From contig JAJYOI010000005.1 in assembly GCA_021796275.1 (NCBI GenBank), positions 1 through 61,837 on the forward strand: a stretch of DNA of 61,837 bases, given 5' to 3'. This document shows positions 1 through 8,280 of this stretch, one piece after another. The first letter of the stretch is position 1. Each line of letters starts with the position of its first letter. The DNA comes from Bacteroidota bacterium (GTDB lineage: Bacteria; Bacteroidota; Ignavibacteria; UBA10030; UBA8401). A model generated the notes under the pieces. That model searched no databases. It was not told where the DNA came from and saw nothing but the letters and a program-made list of their open reading frames with translations. The translations under genes were made by a program, and so were the position numbers.

Positions 1-3000
1 TCGTGCAAATTCAATCACCGAAAGGAATTGCACGCGGGCTTCAGCGCGTCGGACGTTCAGGACATCTCATCAGCGCGCAAAGCAAAGGACGAATTTATCC
101 GACGCATCGCGAAGATTTATTGGAATCAGCAGTCGTCGCAAAAGAAATGAACGCGCATGCCATCGAACATACGCATGTGCCGATGAATTGCCTCGATGTC
201 GTTGCACAGCAAATCGTTGCTATGGTAAGCGTGGAAGAATGGAATGTTGATGAATTATTCGATCTTCTCCGGCAGTCGTATTGTTATCATACGCTCACAC
301 GAAATTTACTGACAAACGTTATTCAGATGCTTGCGGGCAGATACACGAATGCAGCATTCCGGGAATTGCGTGCGCGCATTTCGTGGGACAAGGTGAGAAA
401 CACGTTATCGGCGCTCCCCAGCTCCTCTCGTCTGGCAATCACTAACAGTGGTACGATTTCCGACCGCGGCTATTTCGGCGTTTATCTCGACGATAAAAAA
501 ACGAAAATCGGCGAAGTGGATGAAGAATTTATTTACGAAAGCCGTGCGGGCGACACATTCATTCTCGGCTCCAATGTCTGGAAAATGCTCGACATTGATA
601 CCAATAAAGTCATCGTTGCGCCGGCGCCGGGCCAGCCGGCTCGAATGCCGTTCTGGCGCGGCGAAGGAATTGGCAGAACATTTGAATTAGGATTGAAGAT
701 CGGAGAGTTTCTTTCAAACGCAGAAAAATCGTTGAAGCAGCAGAGCGATTTTCTTCCACGGCTGAAAGAACACTATCCTGTTGATTCATCTTCGGCATGG
801 AATCTTCACGAGTATTTGCGGGCACAATTGGAATCCTCCGGTGCGATTCCTTCGCACACAAAACTTATCGTCGAAGGATTCCGCGATGAGATCGGCGACC
901 CGCGCATTGTAGTGCATTCCTGTTTTGGGCGCAGTGTTAACGGTTTGCTCGGCCTCGCATTGCTGCATCAACTGAAAAAGCGGATAAACATTTCCGCCGG
1001 GGGTGGATACACCTCTGGCGTAGAAGTACAAATGCTGTACAATGACGACGGCATTCTTCTCCGCTGCTCGGATGCTGAACGCCTCCCACTCGATCTTTTT
1101 TCGGAATTAACTTCGGACACGGCGCAGGAAATTGTACTCGAAGAATTAATGATGTCGCCGCTTTTCGGCGGCTTGTTCAGACAAAACGCAGAACGTGCAA
1201 TGCTTCTGCCGAAATTATTTCCCGGAAAACGAACTCCACTCTTTCTGCAGCGCCTTCGCGCGGGAGATTTATTACAAATTGCCCGGCAGTATGATGATTT
1301 CCCCATCGTGATTGAAACCGTGCGCGAAGCGTTGAACGATGCTCTCGACTTCGAACATTTCAAAGAGATCGTTCAAAAAATAGAAAAAGGAGAAATTCAG
1401 ATCCATGAGGTACAAACTGAAACACCGTCACCTTTTGCTGCCGGAGTGTTGTTTGATTTTGCCGCTGTGTACATGTACGAATGGGACAAGCCGAAAAGCG
1501 GCGCGCAAGAAACACAGCAAGCACTGAACAGGGAGCTTCTCTCCGACATCGTTGATTTCACGACAGTGAAACCGATCCTGAGAAGCGATGCCGTCAGCAA
1601 AGTTATTGATCAACTGCAATATATTGCACCGACACGTGCGGCAAGAACTCCGGAAGAACTTCTCGAAATGTTAATCCGCATCGGGGAATTGTCGCGCGAA
1701 GAAATTGCCGAACGTTCAGCAGGAAAAACGTTAACGCACGCAGTGCAGCTTCTTGCCCAACATTCTGCGTGTTCAATTACGGTAAGCGGGATTGAATACC
1801 TGATCGCATCAGAAGAGATTCCATATTACCGATCGCTCGCGCATATTTCAGCAGAGTCTTTTAAGAATCTTCCTGATGAAATCGCGGCAGCCGAAATTCC
1901 CCGTAACGACGCGCTGCAATTCATCATCCTTCGCATGCTTCGCTCGCATGGACCGCTGACAGCAGAATTTATCGCGCATCGTTATGGCATTGATGAAGAC
2001 GAATGCCGCAAAATTCTTTCCTTGCTATCGGACAAAGAGCCGCTTCAGCACGGAAAATTTTCCGGCGGCGCAGTTCACGACGAGTGGTGTTACCGTCCGA
2101 ATTTAGATCGCATTCATCGCGCTTCCATTTCTTTGCTGCGCAGAGAAATCAAGCCGGCAACAATGGCGGACTTTACGAATTTCCTTCTTCAATGGCAGCA
2201 TCGTAGTTCTTCAGCGCAGGAAATCGGCGGCTCTGCAGCGATCGAAATTATCGAGCAGCTTCAAGCACTTCCGCTTTCCGCTGAATTATGGGAACCGGAA
2301 ATTCTCCGACAGCGCATCAAACGTTACGACGCGGCAGAAATTCGCGCACTTACTTCTCGCGGTGAAGCGCACTGCGTCGGCACAAATTCCGGAAAAATTC
2401 AATGGGTTCTTCGCGGAGAAGGCGCAGCTTTTTTACCTGAAGGAAATGCCGAAACCGTGGAATCACTTTCATCTTCATCGCAAAACGTTCACACTTATTT
2501 GAAAGAAAACGGCGCATCGTTCTTGTCGGATTTGAGAGACGGAATGAACATTTCTCTTGCGGCTCTGAACAAAGCAATTGCCGAGTTATTCTGGAATGGA
2601 TTGATCACGAACGATGTCTTTGATGAAATCATGCATGTTAAACGGTTTAGAACAACCGAGGAAAATACTTTCCCTGATGAACGAATTGTTTTGACAAACC
2701 CGCGGCACAATCCGCTGAAATTCAAAGCGATGAAATCCGTCCGCGCAGCGCTGAAAACCATGCCGGGATGGAACGGACGCTGGTCGCTGACACATTCACG
2801 GAATGCCTTCGGATCGAAACTTTCGCCGGGAGAAAAAATATCGCGCCGTGCAGAGCAGTTGCTTCAGCGGTACGGCATTGTGGCGCGCGAAATTGTTAAG
2901 CGCGAAGAAAATCTTGGGCCATGGCCATTGCTCGCTATGGAATTCCAAAAGATGGAATTGCGCGGAGAAATACGCCGTGGCTATTTTATCGAAGGATTGT

Positions 3001-3449
3001 CGGGAATGCAGTTTGCGCTGCCGGCAGCGGTTGAAACTCTGCGCAATATTCGAAGCGCAGCTTCCGAGCAAACTCCTGTCGTACTCAACGCATGCGACCC
3101 GGCAAATCCGTACGGTTCGGGAATCGAACTCAACGGAGCATCGTCCAATGCTCTGCGCATGATGCGAGTTCCGTCAAATTATCTTGTGGTGCACAAAGGC
3201 ATGCCGATTGTGTGGATTGAAAATTATGGAGCGCGCGTGTCAACCATTGCCGAAACTGATATTCAATTATTGCGGCTTTGTTTGACACAGTTTGTCGAAT
3301 ATCTCCGCTCTGCGCGTTCACACGAACATGCCGCTATCACTATTGAGCATTGGAATGATCTCCGCCCGACGGAAAATCCTGCAGCAGAAATTCTTCGCTC
3401 TATCGGATTCTACCGCGACCGCGTGCAGACAATGAGGTTGGAATTATAG
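1..3449 (+). CDS. lhr: Lhr-type ATP-dependent helicase, C-terminal part (5' end outside window)
   Basis: The reading frame is already open at the left edge, so the N-terminal RecA domain and most helicase motifs lie outside. The first visible residues hold superfamily-2 motif VI (GLQRVGRSGH), which is characteristic of the Lhr (large helicase-related) group. Behind it come the winged-helix region and the long Lhr C-terminal domain, about 1,100 residues in all. Lhr proteins are 3'-5' DNA/RNA helicases linked to DNA repair; that is family knowledge. The stop lies one base before the start of the next gene, so the two are probably co-transcribed. The first visible codon is a GTG, but it falls inside the helicase core and is not a start. 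Confidence 0.9.
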   Translation, partial: VQIQSPKGIARGLQRVGRSGHLISAQSKGRIYPTHREDLLESAVVAKEMNAHAIEHTHVPMNCLDVVAQQIVAMVSVEEWNVDELFDLLRQSYCYHTLTRNLLTNVIQMLAGRYTNAAFRELRARISWDKVRNTLSALPSSSRLAITNSGTISDRGYFGVYLDDKKTKIGEVDEEFIYESRAGDTFILGSNVWKMLDIDTNKVIVAPAPGQPARMPFWRGEGIGRTFELGLKIGEFLSNAEKSLKQQSDFLPRLKEHYPVDSSSAWNLHEYLRAQLESSGAIPSHTKLIVEGFRDEIGDPRIVVHSCFGRSVNGLLGLALLHQLKKRINISAGGGYTSGVEVQMLYNDDGILLRCSDAERLPLDLFSELTSDTAQEIVLEELMMSPLFGGLFRQNAERAMLLPKLFPGKRTPLFLQRLRAGDLLQIARQYDDFPIVIETVREALNDALDFEHFKEIVQKIEKGEIQIHEVQTETPSPFAAGVLFDFAAVYMYEWDKPKSGAQETQQALNRELLSDIVDFTTVKPILRSDAVSKVIDQLQYIAPTRAARTPEELLEMLIRIGELSREEIAERSAGKTLTHAVQLLAQHSACSITVSGIEYLIASEEIPYYRSLAHISAESFKNLPDEIAAAEIPRNDALQFIILRMLRSHGPLTAEFIAHRYGIDEDECRKILSLLSDKEPLQHGKFSGGAVHDEWCYRPNLDRIHRASISLLRREIKPATMADFTNFLLQWQHRSSSAQEIGGSAAIEIIEQLQALPLSAELWEPEILRQRIKRYDAAEIRALTSRGEAHCVGTNSGKIQWVLRGEGAAFLPEGNAETVESLSSSSQNVHTYLKENGASFLSDLRDGMNISLAALNKAIAELFWNGLITNDVFDEIMHVKRFRTTEENTFPDERIVLTNPRHNPLKFKAMKSVRAALKTMPGWNGRWSLTHSRNAFGSKLSPGEKISRRAEQLLQRYGIVAREIVKREENLGPWPLLAMEFQKMELRGEIRRGYFIEGLSGMQFALPAAVETLRNIRSAASEQTPVVLNACDPANPYGSGIELNGASSNALRMMRVPSNYLVVHKGMPIVWIENYGARVSTIAETDIQLLRLCLTQFVEYLRSARSHEHAAITIEHWNDLRPTENPAAEILRSIGFYRDRVQTMRLEL

Positions 3450-3450
3450 C

Positions 3451-3930
3451 ATGCTTCCCCATTATATCATTGACGGCTACAATCTTCTTCACGAAATTCT
3501 ACCGCTGAAAAAACTTCTCTCACATGATGCAGTCGCAGCAAGAGAGCAACTTATTGACATGATTGCACGGCTTACGATGAAAAGAAAACTCCGCTGCACG
3601 ATCGTATTCGACGGTGCTAAACCGCATGCTGGAAACTTTCCGGCAAGCAATACGCCGATTCATGTCGTGCATGCTTTCCCTGTTTCTGCCGACGAGAAAA
3701 TTCGGGAGATGATTGAAAAATCGAAAAGCCGCACATCGCTCGTCATTGTTTCTTCCGATCACGAAATTCTGAATTTTGCACGCGTTTGTTCATGCACAAC
3801 GCACACATCAAAATATTTTAAGCAGATGTTATTTGAAGAGCCGGATCACGGCGAAGAAAAGGAACAGGTGAGTCTTTCAAAAGCGCAGGTAAAGGAATGG
3901 CTGAAGATTTTTGGAGAAGAGAAACAGTAA
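3451..3930 (+). CDS. NYN-domain (YacP-like) RNA-binding/nuclease protein
   Basis: This 159-residue protein opens with IIDGYNLLHE, the signature of the NYN (YacP/Rae1-like, DUF901) PIN-fold family. A conserved acidic DGAKP segment near residue 52 and SSDHEI near residue 101 fit the metal-binding face. Bacillus YacP/Rae1 is a ribosome-associated mRNA endoribonuclease; transferring that role here is an inference. The ATG follows the helicase stop by one base, which implies translational coupling. The gene ends three bases from the end of convergent carA, with no obvious terminator hairpin between them. Confidence 0.85.
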   Translation: MLPHYIIDGYNLLHEILPLKKLLSHDAVAAREQLIDMIARLTMKRKLRCTIVFDGAKPHAGNFPASNTPIHVVHAFPVSADEKIREMIEKSKSRTSLVIVSSDHEILNFARVCSCTTHTSKYFKQMLFEEPDHGEEKEQVSLSKAQVKEWLKIFGEEKQ

Positions 3931-3933
3931 AGG

Positions 3934-5097
3934 CTATGCGCTCGCAACTGTGGGCGATTCTTTTACGCGCGAAGATTCCATCATTGCAATAAACTTCGCA
4001 AAAAGATAATCGCTGTCGTGGGGACCGGGGGAAGCTTCGGGATGATATTGAACGCAGAACAGCGGAAGTGTTTTATGCTGAAAACCTTCAACTGTGTGAT
4101 CGTTAAGATTGATGTGCGTCAACTCCACTTTTTCGGCGTCCATCGTTTTCCACTCGACGGCAAAACCGTGATTCTGCGATGTAATTTCAATCTCATTCGT
4201 CTTCAAATTTTTCACCGGATGGTTGGCTCCGCGATGCCCGAATTTCAATTTGTACGTCTTCCCGCCAAGCGCTAACGCTAACAATTGATGACCAAGGCAA
4301 ATACCAAAAATCGGCTTCACGCCGACTAGTTTTTTTAGATTCTGAATTGCATATTTCACCGCATCCGGATCACCGGGACCATTCGAAAGAAAAATTCCAT
4401 CAGGATTCATTGCAAGAACTTGTTCGGCAGAATATGACGCCGGCACAACAGTAAGGTCACATCCATAGCTGACAAGCCGGCGTAAAATATTTCTCTTCAC
4501 ACCATAATCAAATACCACAACATTGAAACGCCGCCCATTTCGCTTCGCATCAACTTTTTGAGTCGCCAGCGCATACGTCGTACGATCAACATCATTCCAG
4601 CGGTACGGCTTCTCACACGTGACATGTTTTGCTAAATCCTGCCCCGTCATTCCTGGCGACGCCTGCGCTTTTGCAACGAGGCTTGTATCGTCTAAATCCG
4701 TTGTCGAAAGGACTCCGCGCAATGCGCCCTGTGTGCGAATCATTTTCGTCAACATGCGCGTATCAATGCCCTGAAGAGCGATGACATTATTGCGTTTCAA
4801 CCATGCGGCAAGACTTTCGTTCGCACGCCAATTGCTGAAGAAATCAAAATACTCGCGCACGAGAAATCCTGAAACCTGCGGCTTACCGGATTCAATATCT
4901 TCAAGATTAACACCGTAATTGCCAATCATCGGATACGTCATCGTGACAATCTGTCCGGCGTACGACGGGTCGGTGAGAATTTCCTGATAGCCGGTCATGC
5001 TCGTGTTGAACACAACTTCGCCGGCAATTTCTCCTTCGGCGCCGAAATTCTCTCCGGTAAAGACTATTCCATTCTCTAAAGCAAGCTTTGCGATCAT
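3934..5097 (-). CDS. carA: Carbamoyl-phosphate synthase small (glutaminase) subunit
   Basis: The 387-residue protein has the CarA-specific N-terminal domain (about 1-140) and a class I glutamine amidotransferase domain (about 190-375). The nucleophile Cys267 lies in FGICLGHQLL, and the His352/Glu354 pair lies in QYHPEASPGP. It supplies ammonia from glutamine to CarB for carbamoyl phosphate, feeding pyrimidine and arginine synthesis. Length is normal. No carB is in the window, so the subunits are encoded apart. A sigma70-like promoter lies just upstream (5133-5161). An inserted mobile unit ends immediately beyond that promoter. Confidence 0.96.
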   Translation of the reverse strand: MIAKLALENGIVFTGENFGAEGEIAGEVVFNTSMTGYQEILTDPSYAGQIVTMTYPMIGNYGVNLEDIESGKPQVSGFLVREYFDFFSNWRANESLAAWLKRNNVIALQGIDTRMLTKMIRTQGALRGVLSTTDLDDTSLVAKAQASPGMTGQDLAKHVTCEKPYRWNDVDRTTYALATQKVDAKRNGRRFNVVVFDYGVKRNILRRLVSYGCDLTVVPASYSAEQVLAMNPDGIFLSNGPGDPDAVKYAIQNLKKLVGVKPIFGICLGHQLLALALGGKTYKLKFGHRGANHPVKNLKTNEIEITSQNHGFAVEWKTMDAEKVELTHINLNDHTVEGFQHKTLPLFCVQYHPEASPGPHDSDYLFAKFIAMMESSRVKESPTVASA

Positions 5098-5132
5098 TTC
5101 TGTTTCATTTTCAAAATTATTTTTACGGAAGA

Positions 5133-5161
5133 AAAATACGAAAATGGCGATGGAGAGTCAA
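5133..5161 (-). promoter_or_regulatory. Putative carA promoter (TTGACT-17-TATTTT)
   Basis: Read on the minus strand, TTGACT (5156-5161) and TATTTT (5133-5138) are separated by exactly 17 bases. Transcription would start about 30 bases before the carA ATG. The -35 box is only two bases from the target duplication of the adjacent insertion, so the element landed just upstream of it. Called from sequence match only. Confidence 0.5.
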
Positions 5162-5163
5162 CG

Positions 5164-5171
5164 AACATTCC
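5164..5171. repeat. Left target-site duplication of the 3.07-kb insertion
   Basis: AACATTCC directly precedes the left inverted repeat. AACATCCC directly follows the right inverted repeat (8238-8245). Seven of eight bases match, and the first five (AACAT) are identical. This is what an 8-bp duplication made at insertion would look like after one later substitution. Confidence 0.6.
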
Positions 5172-5210
5172 GGTGCTGGCTCAATTTACTCTTAAGTGGC
5201 TCAATTTCAA
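5172..5210 (+). repeat. Left terminal inverted repeat of the cargo unit
   Basis: Starts GGTGCTGGCTCAATTT and has a second GTGGCTCAATTT about 20 bases in. It pairs with the reverse complement of 8199-8237. The first 16 positions differ at one base. Confidence 0.7.
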
Positions 5211-5335
5211 TTTTTCTAAGTGAAAAAGAACGATAAAAAGTGAAAACGGGCACGGTTAATGAGGTTGCAATTGAAAATGGGAAATGTGATATTACTGCAC
5301 CCCATACTCGATAAACATTTGAAAGAGGTGCTCGC

Positions 5336-6886
5336 ATGTCGAAAGTTAATCTTGATGCTTTAGTACCACGAGAAGATTTTGATGCAATAGGAAATAATAG
5401 TCCGGGTGTTGTTGGAGATACAATTTCGATTTCCGATTTAACAAGTGGATATGTTTATCCATTTATTAGAAAACCCGATTTTCAACGAGAAACAAGCGAA
5501 TGGGATGCTAAGCAAATTTGTGATTTTTTAGAAAGTTTTCTTAATGGAGATTTAATTCCTGCCATCATATTATGGAGAAGTGCGTCTGGAAATTATTTTG
5601 TTATTGATGGTGCCCATAGACTTGGTGTCTTAGTTGCTTGGATTTTTAATGATTATGGGGATAAAGATATTTCTCAAAAATTTTATGACCATGATATTTC
5701 TTCAGATGAAATGTCTATTGCTGATAAAGCACGGAAAATGGTAAATCATCGAATTGGATCATTCCAAGATATTAAAAACTCCCCAAATGAAACAGCGCCT
5801 AATCCGGCATATTTGCAAAGAGCTAAAAATATGGGAGCCTATAAACTACGCGTTCAATGGGTAGAGGGTAATGCTGAAAAGGCAGAAAGTTCATTTTTTA
5901 AGATTAATCAGCAAGGCGTACCACTTAATAAAACAGAAATTAAACTTTTGGAATCCAGAAAAAAGGCTAATTGCATAGCGGCGAGAGCAATTTGGAAGGC
6001 AGGAAAGGGACATAAATTTTGGGTTGATTTTTCCGCAGAAAATCAAAGTGAAATTCAACGGCTTGCCAGCGAGATTAACAAAATATTATTTACTCCTCCA
6101 TTAAAATCGCCGGTTAAAAATCTACATTTACCAATCGCGGGAAGAATATCTGTGTCACTCCCTCTTATTTTTGATTTCATAAACATTGTTAATAATGTAC
6201 CATCCGATTTTAATAAAAAATTATTAGATGATGATAATGGAAATCAGACCATACAATATTTACGAGAAGTTAGAAAAATTGCATGGCGTATTAATAGCGT
6301 TCATCCTTCCTCGCTTGGATTAGATTCCATAGTTTATTTTTACAATACAAAGGGACAGCACAAGGCAACATCTTTTAGAGCAGTCATTGTTTGGGTTCTG
6401 GAGATGCAAAAAAATAATTCGTTCAAGGAGTTTACTAAAATTCGAGCGAATTTTGAAGAACTTCTCTTGAAGTATAATGATATGATTCAAGATATAGGAA
6501 GAAAGCTAAGACAATCAATTGATAGTTATTATGAAATAAAAGATTTCTATACAGAATGTATAAAATCTCTATCAAGAGGAAATAGTATTGATGCCGCGAT
6601 AAAAGAAGTAATTAGAACTACAAAGTTTAGTTATCTCAAAATGGAAATTCACTCAAGCGATTTCCACAACGAGGTCACAAGTGCAGTTATTAAAAGAGAA
6701 CGTAAATCTTCGGCTTTTATTAGAGAAGCATTAGAAACACGTATAAGATGTAAAATTTGTGGTGCAAGGTTACATGAAAATGCCATGCAGGTTGATCACA
6801 TTATCCGTGAAGAAGATGGGGGCTTGGGGAATGAAGAGAACGCTCAACTTACTCATCCGTTTTGCAATTCTACAATAAAAAATTAA
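5336..6886 (+). CDS. DUF262 (GmrSD/ParB-like) and HNH endonuclease domain protein
   Basis: The 516-residue protein has an N-terminal DUF262-type domain with PDFQRE (residues 47-52) and the nucleotide/catalytic motif DGAHR (91-95). The C-terminus (472-516) is a zinc-type HNH nuclease: CKIC at 472-475, VDH at 486-488 and HPFCN at 507-511. DUF262-HNH proteins occur among restriction and anti-phage systems of the GmrSD/type IV kind, so a DNA-cleaving defence role is inferred. AAAGAGGTG before the ATG is a good Shine-Dalgarno match. The gene is much more AT-rich than its chromosomal neighbours and sits inside the inverted-repeat-bounded unit. No methylase partner is present. Confidence 0.8.
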   Translation: MSKVNLDALVPREDFDAIGNNSPGVVGDTISISDLTSGYVYPFIRKPDFQRETSEWDAKQICDFLESFLNGDLIPAIILWRSASGNYFVIDGAHRLGVLVAWIFNDYGDKDISQKFYDHDISSDEMSIADKARKMVNHRIGSFQDIKNSPNETAPNPAYLQRAKNMGAYKLRVQWVEGNAEKAESSFFKINQQGVPLNKTEIKLLESRKKANCIAARAIWKAGKGHKFWVDFSAENQSEIQRLASEINKILFTPPLKSPVKNLHLPIAGRISVSLPLIFDFINIVNNVPSDFNKKLLDDDNGNQTIQYLREVRKIAWRINSVHPSSLGLDSIVYFYNTKGQHKATSFRAVIVWVLEMQKNNSFKEFTKIRANFEELLLKYNDMIQDIGRKLRQSIDSYYEIKDFYTECIKSLSRGNSIDAAIKEVIRTTKFSYLKMEIHSSDFHNEVTSAVIKRERKSSAFIREALETRIRCKICGARLHENAMQVDHIIREEDGGLGNEENAQLTHPFCNSTIKN

Positions 6887-7069
6887 AATTTTTCAAAGAG
6901 TCTCAAACATTTAGAAGCCGCGTTAGCATTACACTTTTTTCATTACAACTTTATGCGTATCCATGAAACAATTCGTGTTACCCCCGCAATGGAAGCGGGT
7001 ATTAGCAAACACCTTGTTTCATGGGAAGATTTCTTGGAATGGAGCGTTGAGAGCCGAATAGCGGCATAG
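6887..7069 (+). pseudogene. IS1-like transposase C-terminal relic
   Basis: Reading on from the stop of the HNH gene in the same frame gives LKHLEAALALHFFHYNF, then MRIHETIRVTPAMEAGIS and a short tail ending at TAG (7067-7069). The HYNF-RIH-T-RVTPAMEAG pattern is the C-terminal signature of IS1-type DDE transposases. Only about 55-60 codons remain. The DDE catalytic region and a start are missing, so it cannot be functional. It shows that another insertion sequence once occupied this unit. Confidence 0.75.
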
Positions 7070-7095
7070 TTTGTGCCAATATTCAATTTTTTAAT

Positions 7096-7124
7096 TTGCT
7101 ATTCAAATATTATAGTACTAAATT
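7096..7124 (+). promoter_or_regulatory. Putative promoter of the toxin-antitoxin pair
   Basis: TTGCTA (7096-7101) and TAAATT (7119-7124) are 17 bases apart. The expected transcription start would fall at or within a few bases of the ATG at 7131. No Shine-Dalgarno sequence is visible, so a leaderless mRNA is possible. The region is very AT-rich, which makes chance matches more likely. Confidence 0.35.
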
Positions 7125-7130
7125 TATAAT

Positions 7131-7754
7131 ATGTTAATGGAAATTAAAAAGGAAATTTCATTTCCACTGGATGTAGAAAAATCGCTTGCGATTGCCCAAA
7201 ACATCTTAAACAGATTAGAGGACAAAGAAGCGAATTTCATGTACTTATTGAAGTTGATATTTTTTGCAGATAGATACCACTTCAGAAAATATTTGCGCCC
7301 TTCGACAAGCGATAAATATTTTGCAATGAAAAGGGGCGCGGTAGCATCATATTTATATGACATTTTTAAGAATGGCACAAACGACGAAAGAATAAAAAAA
7401 ATTGGTGATTACACCGTTCAGCTCACCGGAGAACCGCAGTATCAAGAAAAATTATCGCAATCCGATATAGAGGCCATAGACTTTTCTTTCAATAATTTCG
7501 GGAAATATTCTGACATGGTTTTATCTGACATTTGTCATGCTTATCCCGAATGGAAGAAATTTGAAAAAGAATTAAATTCAAGAGATGGAAGAAAAAGCAT
7601 TCTAATGGATATGAGAGATTTTTTGGAAGATGCCGATCCAGAAGACAATATCTTTAGAAAAAATAAAATGTCCGATCCGTTTGAACCAATCCCAAAAGAA
7701 GAAAAAGAAATATTAGAAACACAATTGGTTGAAATTCACTCGCAAATCGCATGA
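7131..7754 (+). CDS. Panacea (DUF4065/SocA-like) antitoxin
   Basis: This 207-residue protein carries the Panacea core: YLLKLIFFADRYHFRKY (about 40-56), then FAMKRGAVASYLYD and, near residue 110, QSDIEAIDFSFNNFGKYSD. The domain is known as a promiscuous antitoxin fold that neutralises many unrelated toxins encoded next to it. A charged tail of about 50 residues follows the domain and may contact the toxin. The stop overlaps the next start by four bases (ATGA), the tight coupling typical of toxin-antitoxin pairs. A second in-frame ATG lies two codons in. The gene lies inside the AT-rich mobile unit. Confidence 0.8.
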   Translation: MLMEIKKEISFPLDVEKSLAIAQNILNRLEDKEANFMYLLKLIFFADRYHFRKYLRPSTSDKYFAMKRGAVASYLYDIFKNGTNDERIKKIGDYTVQLTGEPQYQEKLSQSDIEAIDFSFNNFGKYSDMVLSDICHAYPEWKKFEKELNSRDGRKSILMDMRDFLEDADPEDNIFRKNKMSDPFEPIPKEEKEILETQLVEIHSQIA

Positions 7755-8179
7755 GTCTTTCTGTTGGCGATGTTTTTTGGCTAAATAATCCCGAGGTTTC
7801 TTCTTCTAAATCCCATCTGCATATAGTCGTTGGCATTACCCAAGATAAAAGGGTTTATTATGTTTATGCTACTACGGGTAAGCGGTTCATGGAATTATTA
7901 TGCAAAAAAGCAGAGGGCAAGAAAGATACAACGAATCTATATACGCTTGTCGTCACCGATTCAACCGAATGCGCGGAACTAAGAGAAGAATCTTATATAA
8001 ACGTTAATCTATCATTTAGTAAGTCTGAATATGTTCTAACCAGACTTCGCACCTATTCACCGTGCGAGAATGTTAAAGCCGATCCAGCATTATTAAGAAA
8101 AATAGATGTTGCCCTTCTTTCCTCTCCCACCAAATCAATAGAGCTTGATACGATTGTAAGAGAGCGATTAAATCTTTAA
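7751..8179 (+). CDS. Putative toxin partner of the Panacea antitoxin
   Basis: The 142-residue protein was not recognised with certainty. Its start (SVGDVFWLNNPE, then SHLHIVVGIT) resembles the opening strand-turn-strand of PemK/MazF-like SH3 barrels, where GDV-W precedes a short HxxVV strand. That likeness is weak. The function is inferred mainly from position: it overlaps the Panacea gene by four bases and is the last gene in the unit, 20 bases before the right inverted repeat. There is no signal peptide or membrane segment, so a cytoplasmic protein is expected. Confidence 0.5.
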   Translation: MSLSVGDVFWLNNPEVSSSKSHLHIVVGITQDKRVYYVYATTGKRFMELLCKKAEGKKDTTNLYTLVVTDSTECAELREESYINVNLSFSKSEYVLTRLRTYSPCENVKADPALLRKIDVALLSSPTKSIELDTIVRERLNL

Positions 8180-8198
8180 AAAACTACAAATCCTTAGT

Positions 8199-8237
8199 TT
8201 CAAACTGAGCCACTCGGCATCAAATTGAGCAAGCACC
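8199..8237 (-). repeat. Right terminal inverted repeat of the cargo unit
   Basis: Its reverse complement starts GGTGCTTGCTCAATTT and has GTGGCTCAGTTT about 20 bases in, mirroring 5172-5210 with the same spacing. Mismatches gather in the spacer between the two sub-repeats. The sub-repeats are therefore probably the protein-binding sites. Confidence 0.7.
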
Positions 8238-8245
8238 AACATCCC
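8238..8245. repeat. Right target-site duplication of the 3.07-kb insertion
   Basis: AACATCCC is the partner of AACATTCC at 5164-5171, with one mismatch. Confidence 0.6.
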
Positions 8246-8280
8246 CGCAATGAAAAATCTTCACCATTTCTCTGCTTGAA

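Larger units (their letters stand above)
5172..8237. mobile_element. IS21-like, transposase-less cargo unit
   Basis: A 3,066-bp AT-rich block is bounded by terminal inverted repeats that match at about 30 of 39 positions, and flanked by a near-perfect 8-bp direct repeat. Each end holds two copies of a GGCTCA-TTT type repeat about 20 bases apart. IS21-family elements are known for such multiple end repeats recognised by IstA. No IstA or IstB is present, so the unit would need a transposase in trans, or is a decayed element that lost it. The cargo is a DUF262-HNH nuclease, an IS1-like transposase relic and a Panacea toxin-antitoxin pair. The base composition differs clearly from the flanks, supporting transfer. 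Confidence 0.65.
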
